Below, piece after piece: positions 29,284-42,200 of a stretch of DNA of 64,000 nt; within the stretch, counting starts at the first letter, position 1, and every line of letters begins with the position of its first letter. The position numbers and the translations under genes are program-made. Location: NCBI GenBank assembly GCA_018417955.1, contig JACTVC010000028.1:744001-808000 (forward strand), read 5' to 3'. The stretch comes from Laccaria trichodermophora. Lineage: Eukaryota > Basidiomycota > Agaricomycetes > Agaricales > Hydnangiaceae. The notes under the pieces are model-generated. The model worked only from the letters and a program-made list of their open reading frames with translations, was not told where the DNA came from and made no database searches.

Positions 29284-30689
29284 GGATCAGTAGATCGTTG
29301 ATGAGCGCTTGAGCAGCGGCACAGTGGAAGGAAGGTGGGGTGAGTTTGAAAAGAGAAAAGGTCTTCAAATACAAATCGGGTTAGGTAACTTTCAGCCTTG
29401 AGGAATCGATAAGACGCATGACTGAACACGCGGTCAACCGGATTTCGCGCAGTCAATGAACGAGAAGCGCTTGGATCTAGGTTCATTTTCCAGGTCTTTC
29501 GATGTCGATGTCTTCAAGGCTGCCATAAACCTGTCTGGTGGAATGGGCCCGATGCCACGGAGACGGTGGTGGATCGGACGATTTCTTTCCTATCTGGGTA
29601 TATGGATATCATTGTTATCTAGGTGGTCAAAGTTGAAATAAAATCAAAGTGAAGCGCATACATCTTGGCTCCGTTTTGATCCCGTGGCTTTGGTGGTATC
29701 GTTGAGAGAAATACATCTACCTGCAAGTGGGGGGGGTTCAGAAGGCTTCGACACGACCGAACACGGTTGCCAGCACATATCCCGTGGAATGTGTAACCCA
29801 AACGTGAACGTGAACGTCCGCGTGGGTAGTGAATCATCGTTTGGATTGATTCATGAATCGTCAGTGTCCTGACTCGCTTTGTTATGCAGGCAAGGCGCGG
29901 GGAAAGACAATAACGTCTGAAGAAAATGAGTGTCTCAATTGGGAGAAATAGAGACTGTATGGACATACCTACGATATAGAACACAAAACACCCATCCTCC
30001 TCCGTCGGAATTCGTCAGTGAGGGCCCTTTTGTGACTGCAGAGGGCAGCCTTGACATATGTGGATTGAAATTTGAGTGCAAGGGCTCCATGCGAATGGAT
30101 TGAAGAGTATCACCGATTGAAAGACGAGGGAGCCTGCCAGCAGGTTGACTTTGAGGCCTTGAGCTCTGCCATTGGTTTGAAAACTGCATCTCCCGGACTG
30201 ACTAATCGTTGCCTTAAATTAATGAGATAGCCCAGAGAGAGCTGAGCAGGACGAGACATAGTCCCCATGCCGAGATGATGGTCGAGAGCAAGGTTGACGT
30301 TGATCAAATCAGTGTCACGGTTGCTCAACGTTTGTCTTCAACCATCGCCACCACCATTCATGAGTCCAGAATCGCAGCAATGACGAGATATCGAGAACCT
30401 GCAGTGTCTGCTCACTCTGAAGACGCCACGCGTTCGAAATGTCATTCAGGAAGAAGGGTGAAGGAGACAGGAGACAGGAGACTTTGTGACAGGGTGTCGT
30501 CGCCAGCCCGTCCCCGACAACATGAACTAAAATAACCACGCCAAAAAAGATGGGAGTCCTTTCGTCTTTGTCAAAAGTGGGCAATTAAATTACGGTCGAC
30601 AGCTCAACCGTCCCGGACTCCGGGTCTGTCATAACCTTTATAAAATATGGTGGCCTGTCCTCACGGCGCACGCATTATTTGGCATTATT
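29284..30689. other. unassigned stretch
   Basis: Several frames of 60-120 codons on both strands, none with a family motif. One minus-strand frame (30189-29935) contains the tail SDGGGWVFCVL, which looks like a pheromone precursor end without the stop (see findings). Otherwise nothing recognised. Confidence 0.35.
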
Positions 30690-31340
30690 CAAGCTGTACT
30701 ATCTCCCGATAGGCGTATTCTTCTTAACCCAGGCGAGATCAGCGAAACAATCGACGTCTTCTACTCCGGCACTGGTGACACGGATAATCTGGATCTTTCT
30801 TTTGTTAGTCAGGTCTCGATTCCAAATCCCAAAAGCGCCGACCGTAAAGGGGGGAGGGCCAGAGCGCCCTTACTTGCATTTTCCGCTGATGGGACCAAGT
30901 TTGCTGCGGGTACAGATGATGGTGTAGTGTCGCTTTCGGATATTCGACGTGAAACTCCGTTGAGGGTGTTTGAGGTCGATGTGCCCGGGGAGGTTCTCTC
31001 GTTGCCGACTTCCTATCTTCGGTTCCTTCAGTTCAGTAGTGGACTAATCGGGAGAGAGGTTCTGGAATTTATAGCTACAGCAGGTCAATATTTCTTTTGA
31101 GAACTTCCTACTTACCTCTTTGACAAATGATTTTCAGAACGAGGATTAATTTTCCAACTGGTCTGAAAACCGTCCGTCTGATTGACGCAACGTCATTTGA
31201 GATGCAAGAAACTCTCTACTTACGTACCTGCGACCATTTATTTCAAAGGAGTTGTTCTTCGAGCCGAGCGGGGCCAGTATGTATACCTGACTGGGGGAAG
31301 ATTTTTACGAATGGGACTTGCGGAAAAATACTGGTCCCGA
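30690..31340 (+). pseudogene. WD40 protein (DUF2415-like) C-terminal fragment
   Basis: A plus-strand frame from about 30690 reads AVLSPDRRILLNPGE, then LLAFSADGTKFAAGTDDG, VVSLSDIRRETPLRVFEVD, and LRFLQFSSGLIGREVLEF. A following exon, after an intron at about 31084-31140, has VRLIDATSFEMQETL. This matches the C-terminal half of a fungal WD40 protein with a DUF2415 motif (LRxLxFSxGxxGREVLxF). The upstream propeller half (several hundred codons) is absent, and the frame is not continued convincingly after 31250. It therefore appears to be a gene remnant. CpG content is normal, so it did not pass through the methylated transposon state seen further left. Confidence 0.5.
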
Positions 31341-31739
31341 TTGTGAGTAGTGGGTGGGGATGAGTAGAACGTGTGACTCCAGAAATATTTCACATCACAC
31401 CGTTTGTAGTTCATGATAATAATGTAAAGAGTGATAATACTGGCTGATAACTAGCAAAACAAACTTGGGGATAGAAGAGTCGTGGGTTGTTGTAAAAATA
31501 TCAATATAATGCCCCAACGTGATTTGTCCCATAATCCAAGGCCCACTCCAATAAATCTAAAATTGAGTCAACCGCCTCCACCGTGAGACGTCTGGGGTGT
31601 AAAACGAATACGAATAGAAAGAGAATTGCGAAGGCCTTTGTTACGTGAATCAATCATTATTACGGCGCACAAAGAAAATGAGGGATGGCGTACGGGAGAT
31701 ATCTGCATTGCGCTTCGAGAGGTTCAACGACGGACACCC

Positions 31740-31850
31740 TCACGCAATAACGCAATAGGCGTATTGTCCTGCGCCGCCCTGTTGTTCTTGGTCAACAGGG
31801 ATATCAGAACCAGGAGTCGTGGTAATTTCTGCAACGTCGAAGGAATCCAT
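31740..31850 (-). CDS. mating pheromone precursor candidate B (CaaX peptide)
   Basis: A 36-codon intronless ORF beginning MDSFD and ending Tyr-Cys-Val-Ile-Ala-stop. CVIA is one of the commonest CaaX boxes of homobasidiomycete pheromones. The middle is Thr/Pro/Asp-rich with a Gln-Glu-Gln and then Gly-Gly-Ala-Gly before the aromatic residues, as in known precursors. It is clearly related to candidate A (MDSF start, Asp-Gln-Glu-x-Gln-Gly core, Ala-Tyr-Cys end), but the two differ at about half their positions. The known role of such peptides is to activate a STE3-type receptor in a compatible mate after farnesylation. The ORF sits between the WD40 fragment and CHS7. Confidence 0.75.
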   Translation of the reverse strand: MDSFDVAEITTTPGSDIPVDQEQQGGAGQYAYCVIA

Positions 31851-33258
31851 TGCGTGTGTTGAGTAGGTAGACGGAATCGAGGAGGTGATTTAGTCTGAAG
31901 GTTATGGGTAAAACGAGGACGGGTTTTATGAGGTTTCGAATTGGGAAGAGTTGACCGCCAAGGATGGGGTGTTATTTGTAGCAGGCTGCCGTCGAGGCGA
32001 TTGAAATTGCGGTGTGTGGCTTTACAGATCTGAGAGGGTGGAGGCTTTTGTTAAAGATTGGGAGTTGGATAGATGGATGCCGCTGTGACCGCGTTCCCAT
32101 CCTCGAAGACCCAGTTGGAACCCGCTCAAACTACAGCCGTTTTTCTTCGGGTAGCCAGCGCGGGGCGTGTTGTGCTGTAACTCGGGAGTCCATGCGGTCA
32201 CCCAATTGTTGCACTTGCAATATTGATCTCTTCATGTAGCTGGTCCAGAACGCTTATTGTTAAGTTACAACTTCGGGCGGGTTCTTTGGTCAACAAGCAA
32301 GCAAGACAATGGTGGGCGCAAAGAAACTGCATGTGCATTGCGGATGCTGGGGCCGCCTTGCAGACATGGCATTTGGAAGGCTGTATGAGTCGACCAGTGA
32401 CCAATCAGTGTATAGCTCAATTGTAGTCGCAGTTGAATTTGGTGGTGGGCCTATTGAGGAGGAAAACGTTTTTTCCCGCGCGAGTCATGACGACATTGAC
32501 GAGGAAGACTCGGAGTCTTGCACGGAATATTGTTCATAAATTTAGATTGATCATTCGGTAGGAATGAAGCAGAATGAAGCCTTCTCCCGCGTGCCTTTTG
32601 TAATAGTAGATATCCAGAGACGATAAGATGCGCTTCCGTGAAAGACCTTTATCGCGAGTATGAACCTGTCGAGTTGAGGAACCGAAACTGATGATGGGAG
32701 TCGGAATCGGAATCGAGCTGCTTGTGTGCAGTCATCGTTTTTGCGGGACAGCTGGGCTCGACTTCCACGGTGCTGCAGCTATAAAACTAGGTCATTTCGA
32801 CGACGTTGACAAGGGCCAAGGACGAATGGCGAGATAGATGCGATTATGGCGTCTTTGCATCGCAGTTATCCCGTCTCTTTTGGCATCAAATTGAAGCTAA
32901 AAAATGCCATAGGAGGGAAAGGTACTGATAGCACCCAAACAGCGGAATTTGGGAGGAACACTGAGGTCAAGTTGGGCGCAGTTGAACGAACGTTGATCAG
33001 AATCGGACATGCGCCAAGAAGCAGTGCATGCCCAATTGGGAGGGGCTGGTTTCCGGGGTCCTGTCACCTTGACCTAATTCCGAGGTTGCCACCCTTCTGC
33101 TCACCACCACCACCGTTCTCCTCGACCCCGGCAACGACGCCCACGACGTCCTCGTCGTCCTCTCATACCCAGTCTCTCGTTATTCTTTTCTTATTTTCAC
33201 CGGGAGGACAACGACGACCACCCAAGAGCGCCTCACCCGCTGAGCAAAACTAGACACT
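31851..33258. other. spacer between pheromone candidate B and CHS7
   Basis: No gene recognised; short frames only (up to about 135 codons, low-complexity at the right end). The last 200 bp are pyrimidine-rich (ccaccaccaccgttctcctc, tcgtcgtcctctcatac), typical of promoters of highly expressed mushroom genes, and lead into the CHS7 start. Confidence 0.4.
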
Positions 33259-34846
33259 ATGGGGATTCAATTCGGATCCTTCAAAGCCATCTGCGAGACC
33301 GCCGCCCTCGTCATCTGCCCTCTCGTAGAAACGTCACAGGGGGTAGAGCCTACGTGCTATAGCAGGAATGTTGAGATAGGAGGAACGCTGATATTCCAAC
33401 CATGTGAGTTAGCATCCGTATTGTTCGTCGATTGGTTTTCGTCAGAAAGGGGTTAAATTTTGCTGGTGCATGGGCGACGGCTTGCTTTGACTTCCGTGCT
33501 GTCAAGGATATCTGCGGCCTCCTGGCATACCCACTCGTCATCTTTCGCAATCCTCGAGAACGTTATTCGGTTTAAGTTTGTTGGGAAGTGTCATGCATGT
33601 CGTTTACAGGATCAGCCAAGAAACGACTGGAGGCTTCCCCCCCAGCTCCTCTTTTGTTGCACATTCTACGTAGCCTTCGCTGTTGCTAACATTGTCCCCA
33701 TCCAGCAACATGCTTTGTTCACATCGTTGCCATTATAATGACTGCCATCATGATCATACATATACGGAGCAAGTATACGGCAGTCGGTGAGTTGGCTGCA
33801 CTGGTTTGGAGCTCACGATGACTTACATTAAACTGCAGGACGGAAAGAAATTGTAACATTCTTCTGGATGTACGCCCTCATCGAACTTCTCGCCATGTTC
33901 CTCGATTCCGGTATAATACCAACTGACAATGTCACTTATATGGTGTGTTGTCCTCCATTTTTCTCCTCCCAATGTTCCTTACCATTTCACAGTGGTTCGC
34001 TGCGGTGTATACAGGCCTGGTAGCGTCCGCCTACACCTGTTTGCTCATAAATGGATTTGTTGGCTTCCAATTTGCAGAGGACGGTACACCACTATCTCTC
34101 TGGGTGTGTTCTTTGCTTCTACTCCACTCCGTTTCTTCTGACATTTGAAATCTTAGTTCCTTCGGATATCGTGCCTGGCCGTATGGGGAGTCTCCTTCTT
34201 CGTTGCCATTGCTACCTTCCAGCAATTCGCCGGGTTCAAATATACCAAGCCCATCGGGCTCTGGATTATTTACATCCTCTGGCCTCTTGTCTGCACCGTC
34301 ATCTATATTGTCTCGCAGCTCATCCTCGTGTTCCGCACGCTTGATGATCGATGGCCCATCGGTGACATTGTCTTCGGCACTGCTTTCTTCACCATTGCCC
34401 AGGTCCTTCTGTTCGCGTTCAGCGTCACGATCTGTGATTCTATCAAGCATTACATCGATGGCCTGTTCTTCTTCACGCTGTGCATGCTTTTGAGTGTCAT
34501 GATGGTGTACAAGTACTGGGATTCAATCACCGTGAGTATCTCCAGCCTCGTTGCTATCGGTCGTTTACCCACGTTCATACAGAAAGAAGATTTGGAGTTC
34601 TCAGTCGGCTCCAAGGCTGCCGTCTGGGAAGTCAAAGACCCTTTGCTTGCTGGTGCTGGTGCTGGCGGCATGGACTACTCAACTGAAGAAGACAACGCGA
34701 GCAACTATCACGGCGGCGGGCCAGCTAGTCTCGTGGGAGGTGTCAGTGGAGGTCAGCTGTACGGCGCTCCACATCATCAGCCATATGGGGGACCGCAGAA
34801 AGGGGGGATGAGAGGGTATCCACCGTCAGCTGGCGACAGGTATTGA
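33259..34846 (+). CDS. CHS7: chitin synthase export chaperone Chs7
   Basis: Endoplasmic-reticulum membrane chaperone that lets chitin synthase leave the ER for the cell surface. The start at 33259 reads [22 protein letters not shown]. After an intron (about 33403-33706) comes [23 protein letters not shown]. Then [135 protein letters not shown], and [19 protein letters not shown]. There are seven hydrophobic segments, as expected for the family. Six exons with short introns, except the first, which is about 300 nt. The C-terminal tail is Gly/Tyr-rich and ends AGDRY. Intact as far as I can read it. Confidence 0.9.
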
Positions 34847-35620
34847 GGTTGGGAGTTGGTTGCTATTCAGGGCTGCTGTCATGGCTTTCATTCATCATCA
34901 TCATTGTCACCATCATCATATAAGTACGTTATTTGGACCGGACTCACTCACTTACCCACCATCCATCCATCTCTTCTTCCCTTCCCACCTTACCCCCTCC
35001 GTCGATCGATCAAAGTACCCTACCCTCATCCCTCATGTGCAAGGAAGGAATTATTTTTACATACCCCACACCCGCTGCACACAATTCAATCACATTCACG
35101 AGCCGTCCTCACTCTTCTCTTGTGTGGCCTCCGTCCGTTATAGCGAAATGCACCACCAGCTTTTATGATCTCGGAACGTCGACGTCTTTGGGATAGCTGG
35201 GATATTTCCTTTCTTACAATTAATTTATGATGACAGACGTTTCTACTTACATCGTTACCTAGACTGTACAAAATATTGTCCATACGGATCCTCCTTTGCT
35301 TCAATAAATAGTATAACTCCATAGATATCTACGTACTGATCTCCTCAGTACGTCTCCTCAATGTCTTGACAGGGGGAGGCAGCATTGGTGAATCTGTCAT
35401 GACAATTTGAAGGGAGAACGGAAAGTCAGTCTATCCGGAGGCAAAATTAATCCTTCAGAGCTTTGGGTTCAGCTCAAATCTTGACCAGCAGTCCCAGAGT
35501 GTTCCTGTAGAAGCCAACTTCGCCGCGCCAAACGCTCATCATATCCAGGTGGAGGCTCATCCAGGGCCATCCTCAACATCCGCATCAGCTGCTCAACTTC
35601 CATCATCGAGTCATCATTGG
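34847..35620. other. CHS7 downstream region
   Basis: Pyrimidine-rich 3' flank with cat repeats (catcatcatcat near 34890) and a poly(A)-signal-like aataaa at about 35302. No coding sequence recognised. Confidence 0.4.
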
Positions 35621-36243
35621 TCATCGATAGTCGATACAGGCATGGCCGAGAGGATACCCAATCAGAGGCGTAAAGCGAGACTGAGAATGCTGTAGCAGGT
35701 TCGTTTGGTAAAGGATTAGGTGGTGTTGCCGTTGATTTGGGAGACTCGGGAAGGGCAGCTCAGGAGGAAGAGGGGAGGGAGTCGATGCGGGTGGGTGCAC
35801 TTTACCGCGCTTTGGTGGCGTGTTCCAGGCATTGGGGTCGTTCCGGGTGTAAATGGGGAGTGGGTCATCCCAGGCGTACACGGGGAGAATGTTACCGTAT
35901 GAGGTGTTGTCCCCATTCCACAGGTGAACAACGCGATGATGTCCGAACTCTGGGTGAACGTCGCAGAGGGTGGTTCCTCTCTGTGTTCTGGCAGTACGTG
36001 GAGCTGAGGATGCCCGAACTCCGTTAGAACCTTTCTCTGCGGAGCCAGCCTGAGAAGCATCGTCTGACACTGAGAACTCTCTTCCACGTTGCTGGGAATG
36101 ATAGAAAAACAACAATGGGGTCGAATCCTCCGTGAATCCCACGATGGTGATGTTGAATTCGATGCCTGGGAACGTCGTCGACGCTGATGGCGGTGAAGAC
36201 CTTTCATCTTCCCTTTCGGCCCCTATCTATCTCGGACCGAGTC
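35621..36243 (-). CDS. hypothetical protein
   Basis: A minus-strand frame stays open from about 36220 to 35621 and reads FPGIEFNITIVGFTEDSTPLLFFYHSQQ, then VHPEFGHHRVVHLWNGDN, DPLPIYTRND and a Pro-rich stretch. Codon use looks protein-like and the frame is longer than its neighbours, but I recognise no family. The start is unclear: MGFTED (36142) is the first Met, while similar-looking sequence continues upstream to a possible acceptor at about 36236 (tag at the end of gatagatag). This suggests an exon boundary with a first exon further right. Confidence 0.35.
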
Positions 36244-36299
36244 GAGGTAATACGCCACAGCCCTCGAGGGATCAACACTCATTGACTGGACGGTGTAGG

Positions 36300-39200
36300 G
36301 TACCGCAGCATGTTTGTTTGGCTGTTCTTCGTCTTCTCCAAGGAGATCGGAAACAAGGCTAAAAACCACCGCGCAAACAGCAACAACTGCAAGGTTCAAA
36401 GAGCGGCGCGTGGGGGGATGATAATAGAAAAAAAAGGTTATAGATAGGTTTGGCAGTCTGAAAAGACGACCTGGAGTTGAATAGAAACGTCGCAGTGAGG
36501 CAGTAAACCCGTACCGCAGTGCATGCAGAGAAAAGACCGTCCTACCGCAAGGCTAGCACTCCCATCTAAGTAAGCCTCTGTCTAGGGATTGTATGTCGCC
36601 GGAAACAATATAGAACTTGCAAAATCGCTCGCATTCTTGAAGAAAGCCCTGCTGTGCACCATGGATATGAAAGAGTCCGGTATGTTGGTATTATCTGTCA
36701 AACCAGCCGCAGAAAACCATATTTTTAATCTACAAAGGCGTCCCTGTAAGCTCAGTATGCCAGGAGCAGGAAGCCAGGACGAATCGACGATACGCACGCG
36801 CTTTGACTTTACCAACATCCTGGCTGTCGAACGCCAATCCAAAACAAGGAGCTGCAAGCAAGTTATCAGGATCCTACATATACGTTGAGATAGTCAAGGG
36901 ATACACACCAGGCGCAACCTGAGCGGCATATCGCTCCGCATGAATTTCATAAACCTGCCCTCCGCACCCAAGAGACGCGCTGCATACAAGTTGTGCAGCA
37001 GGCCATGAGGAATCAGACGCACGGACTTGTGAATCGCCGGTGTTGGAGAGTGATGCTGAGCCGTTGAGATTGTCACGCAAGTCCGACAAGCTTTCCGTCT
37101 GCCATGATACATCTTGATCCTGAACGAACGCTCGTAAATTGAAGTCACATCATAGTTGATCAGAAACCCACGTTAGCCCTCGCAAGATATAGAACCCTGT
37201 CCTCCAAGCTACCATTGTTATCCTCCGTTGACGACGGTGCAGTGCAGGTCATTTGATAGTCGATGGTTGCGTTTGTCAATGTCGTACTCCATTGCACTTC
37301 CTTGACCCGGAATTCCAGTCCCCCGTGACATCCGAAAATAATTATCTAAACGAGGCTCCTATCCATCACCCAAGGCTTGTTGATTAGTTACGAGAACGGG
37401 AAGGATTGACGAATCCAACCCGAGAGCCAAGGAATGAGCTCAAAATACCCAAAGCTTAACGGACCTCGATTGAACCTGACAGGACCAGCCTCCATAGTGA
37501 ATATATTTCGCGTTGCGGTCGTATAACCCATTGCTGTCTTCGCATATGGCTCGCCAGCCTTGACTTCGCCTAATCACTTCCAGGTTACACCATCGATCCG
37601 CGCATAGCCTGCGCATCCAAGTGACTGTTCCGTTTCCCTTCAATTCGCCTTCTAAAAGTTGTTTAACACAATAAAACTTACCCGAGAGTTCCACGCCGTG
37701 GGCCGGGAGGAAACGCTGCCATTTCCTAGCTAGGACGAACCAAGCATAGAAAGCTTGAGACAGGTGATAGGTCCGCAAGAGGAACCACTCCAGGCTGACT
37801 GGACGTCGAAACCAATATTGTCGCTTCCTGACACTAAATTTGCACGACAAAAAATGGAAAACGAAACGAAGAATAGTCTGGTTTGGAAAGAAGCGAGCGT
37901 AGCGTCAACGGGGCATGAGAGTGAGTGAACCAACTGCCAACCACTCCGGGTGTCCGGGTTGCAGTTGCAATAGTGCGCGCTTGAGATTCATTGATTCATT
38001 TTGGGATGATCATGGGTTCTGCCATAATCACTTGGCTCTTCATTGAGATGAACTGGAGATGTTTATCCCCGTCGCGGCTCGCCAACTTTGCTAGCACTGG
38101 CAGTGCCACGACGGTTGATAATGGCCACCCTCAACGTTTCCGACCTAGAAAGGCCCGCTAGCTGCTGATGTCCTCGAAGACGCAGCATAAGCATAGGCGA
38201 AGTGTACTGGTAACGAGTCGTTAAGGAAATGAGTCTGAGTAGTGAGAAAGGAAAAGACGCCAAATCCGAGCAGGACTTCTCCGACACCGCCACCATCAGT
38301 CAGAATCGCGGATCGCCAATTGCTCCCTCCACTCCCTCTACATTTCAGTGATCACAAGGACACACTCACAGATCATTCTTGGAACTTGATATAGATACTT
38401 GGTACTCACATCTTGGTGAAGAGATGGCTTCTATAGTGTCTATACTGGTGGGTTGCGGCAAATTTAATTCTCGGGCTGGTTAGTCCCCCTCGCCCGCCTC
38501 AACTCAAAAACCCCCTTCACATTTTCGAAGGAGAGTTTGAAACATAGAACAGCCAATTGCTGTTCCCTATCACCTAAAGTGATTAGAAAATGACGGAACC
38601 TTGTGCCTCGCCTTCGAGCGGCTGTTAAACGCCTCAGGCCTGCCAGAACACTGTAGGTGGTTCGGTCGAGAGGGAAGCTGAAGGACGAGAACAGCGTCCC
38701 TTGCATCTGAGTGCGTCACCGGCATTCGGTATATACTGCCGTTCCCAGCCCAAAGAGGCTAGGGAGATGATTCAGAGCGAAATCTAGTCGAGATTGCTTG
38801 CCTATTACTAGTACTAGGCCTCTCGTAAAGAGTTGAATTTGAGGAACCGCACGAAACCTGGCAATATCTAAGCAAATCAGCAAGCAACCGAATGAGATGA
38901 GGAAAGTGGGCGCTCACCGATTAAACAAGGAGATGTCCTTGACAGAAGTCACAAAAAAGTTTGTATGATGTATGGAGTACATAGGTGTACGAGACTGATG
39001 GGCTTGATTATCACCTAGAGTTCATCACGAAATTATGCAGGCCAACTTTCGAGTACAGCCCGAAGTTGGACCGAAGTCTACACGAACGAAAGCTCGAGCC
39101 AAAATTTTTGTTGTTGTTGTCGCAAAACGGGTGACCAGTACATAGTCTCGGGTGCATTGTCACCCATTCAACGATACACCGTGCGGGCTTACTTATGACA

Positions 39201-42200
39201 AACGGCTTCAACACTTCCTTGGCCCTGGACCTATCTGATCAAACTAAAGTTGCCTGACGTAAAACGAATGTTGATGGAGGCGCGAGACTGGAGAAATTCG
39301 GTCGAGCCGGAGAAAGCCCCTGACCAAATATAGCGATATCTGAGAATACGCTGGCCCGCTAAAGTCCTTCCAGGTAATGACTGTCGGTGGAACATAACTC
39401 TCACCTATATCCAGACCTGAAAGAAGCAAGGGGGCAAGAACGGATGGAGACAAGTAGAACAGTGCCTGCAGCCACAAATGCCGAGAAGACGTCCGCTAAG
39501 ATCGACACGCCAAAGGGAGGATGGAAAAACTTGCAGCCTACATCTCACACGAGATAGCTGCGGGTCGGAACGTCCCGTGCGCTTTTCAGAGCCTCCAGCT
39601 GAAGTATTCTCGAAATGACTGATTTCCCTGGTGCTGCTTACAGCGGCCGTAATCCCCAAGGAGCCTAGGGTGATGAGGTGAGATGATATATGGGCAAGCA
39701 CATGAAGGTATACACGGCATTCACGGAATGTCCGAAGGAGCCGCCGTGAAAGATCAATGAACCCAGTCTCAGATTGACGGTAAGATTCAAGGATGGCAGG
39801 GCAGTACGACATGAAATGGAGGTACAGCGGGGAGGTCGATTGGTGTAGCCCTTCCTGTGGCTCTGGAATCGCAAAACCATACAGTTTTCATAAGTTGTTG
39901 GCCGGTGGCAATGGCAGCGTCGCGATAGAGCGAGGTGTTGGCGAGGTGATTTGAATCGCGGTTGCGGTTGCAAGCACGTGATGGGTAGACTCAACTTTCA
40001 TTTTTGCTTTTCTAAGATTTTTCCAGTATCTACGCGCTCCTGCGTGTATCCAATCTGTACTCACGATCTCGACCATTCTAGCGGAACATGTGTTCTGGGA
40101 ATTTCCTGGTCGAACTCCCCCTGTATCAACTTGGGATTCACAGCGTCGAACTTGAAATTCGACATGTTGTTCGAGGTGGTAATCGATCACCAAACAGCTG
40201 AAACCACTTGGAGTGCGCTCTGAAGCAGCAGCTCTGTTTGGAGCCCAGAGTAACAGGACAAGGGTTTTTTTCTTGAACCCAACTCGAGCAGAAGAAATAG
40301 CGAAGTACCGAGCATGCAACGGAACGAGTTCCTCCCACCTGAATTATACATATTGTGATGATCGCCGCTCATGAACGGCCCATGAATCAATATGATAGAG
40401 ATATCGGTGAGTACGCTTCTCATCGTATTCATGAATGAGTAGGCTTCAAAATTCTTGAGGCCTTCACGATCCATTCAAGATCTATCTCGAAGGTCATCGA
40501 TGACCATCACTAACTTGAAGAACACATTGTATGCCAGGCGGACCCCGATTGGTGCAGAGCGCAGCACAATTGAGAGACGATACCTTCGAACCGTTCGAGC
40601 CAAGGCGCGCGGTACCCGCTGGTACCCGGTAACGACTTACTATTACTACGCTGGGTGAGGACTCTGTTCGAAGCGAATCCTGGGTCCAAAATGAACCGCA
40701 TTTGCAACCCTTTTTAGATCTATTTCACGCGAAGTACGATCGTGCCCAGCACAGCAGCGGCAGCTCTAATTTGCATCCGAGCGTTCGCACTCTGCCCCGA
40801 CGTTAACCCCCTGATGGATCTTGCTGGTGGCAGCAATTTGAACGACACGGAGCGCAACAGTTTCACCTGCATGTCTCCTTCAAATCTCCTTGCACTGTGT
40901 TGCACAACAATATTTATGATCGAAACGGCAAAGAACCGGGGTGAAGATGTTACTGAATTATACCTCATCTGAGGATACAACGTCTGTGAAACTCAAGGGT
41001 GTTTTCGGTGATGTCGTCAAAGATGGAAGAGCGAGCAGACGGCGTTGCCAGAGTCTGGCTGACTCAAAATGACAATGATGTTAGTAGTATGTTCTCCTAG
41101 GTCTCTTTTTTCCGGAAATCAAAGATGGAAAATGGCTCCCTTGATTGGTTAATTCACGTTAGATCTTGTCACGGTCTTGTCAGCAAGGATAGAACGTGAT
41201 GATCAAGAGAGATGAATTTTCTCCTGTGACTGTCGGCCGTAAGGACACTGCAAGAAGATATATGAGGTAATTTTCATACAACATCCTTCTCATATTATAA
41301 CGCAGGTCGGTATCTGACCGCTCTCTCGTGAGCTAATAAAATTTCTCCTTCCGAAATATAGGTTGAGTAAAGACTCCTCGAAAACGCCCCCATCTTCCAA
41401 AGATTGCAAAAAATTGGGAGATGCCGGAAGTGCCCACAATCAATCACACATGCGGCCTTTCGTCGGCAAGACGATTACGGACTGCATGATGCAACGTAAG
41501 CCCATGGAGTTTTGATTCAGGTCAAAGCGAAGGTGAAAAGCCTCTGTTCCACTGTCTTGCCATCATCATTCCGAACTTGTAGGACTCAGTGATGATTCTA
41601 GACGCTGGAGATATCTGATAAGCCTTTGTACCAGAGAACCCGGCGACTGACGATGCATCTTATAGTATTCCGGAGGTGGGTCGCGTGCCGATAGTTAGGA
41701 CAATTGACAGGCGACTCAAAGTATGTACTTCGTGCGTGTCGGCAAAATTTTGTGATAGATCAATCGATGAATTCCGATAGTAGCCATATGAATTACTTCC
41801 TTGAGATAGTGAAGCAACCTTCGTAGGCCAAAAAATCAATAGAATCGTAGGAAGAAACCTTCAAAATGAAATTCAGACATACTTGTTAATGTACCCCAAG
41901 CCAAAATTCCTAGCGTGCGGTCCAGGATCAAGGGAGCAAGCCAATTCAACTTGACGCCATTCATCAAAGTAGGTAATTCCGACCACTCAAGCTCAAAAGT
42001 GGGTGAGCGGGTAAATAGAGTCATCGAGTTTAACAACGCCAGTATCTGAGTCCTCAGTAATGATTGAGCAAGCACTCGACAGGCGTTACTCGAAAGGTGT
42101 TACTCGACAGGTGTTAACATTTCAAAGGTAGCTGCGGATCGAAAAGCCATCCACAGTATTGAAGAAGCCTCGAGAATGGCCAAGGCGTCTTCGCAACTCC

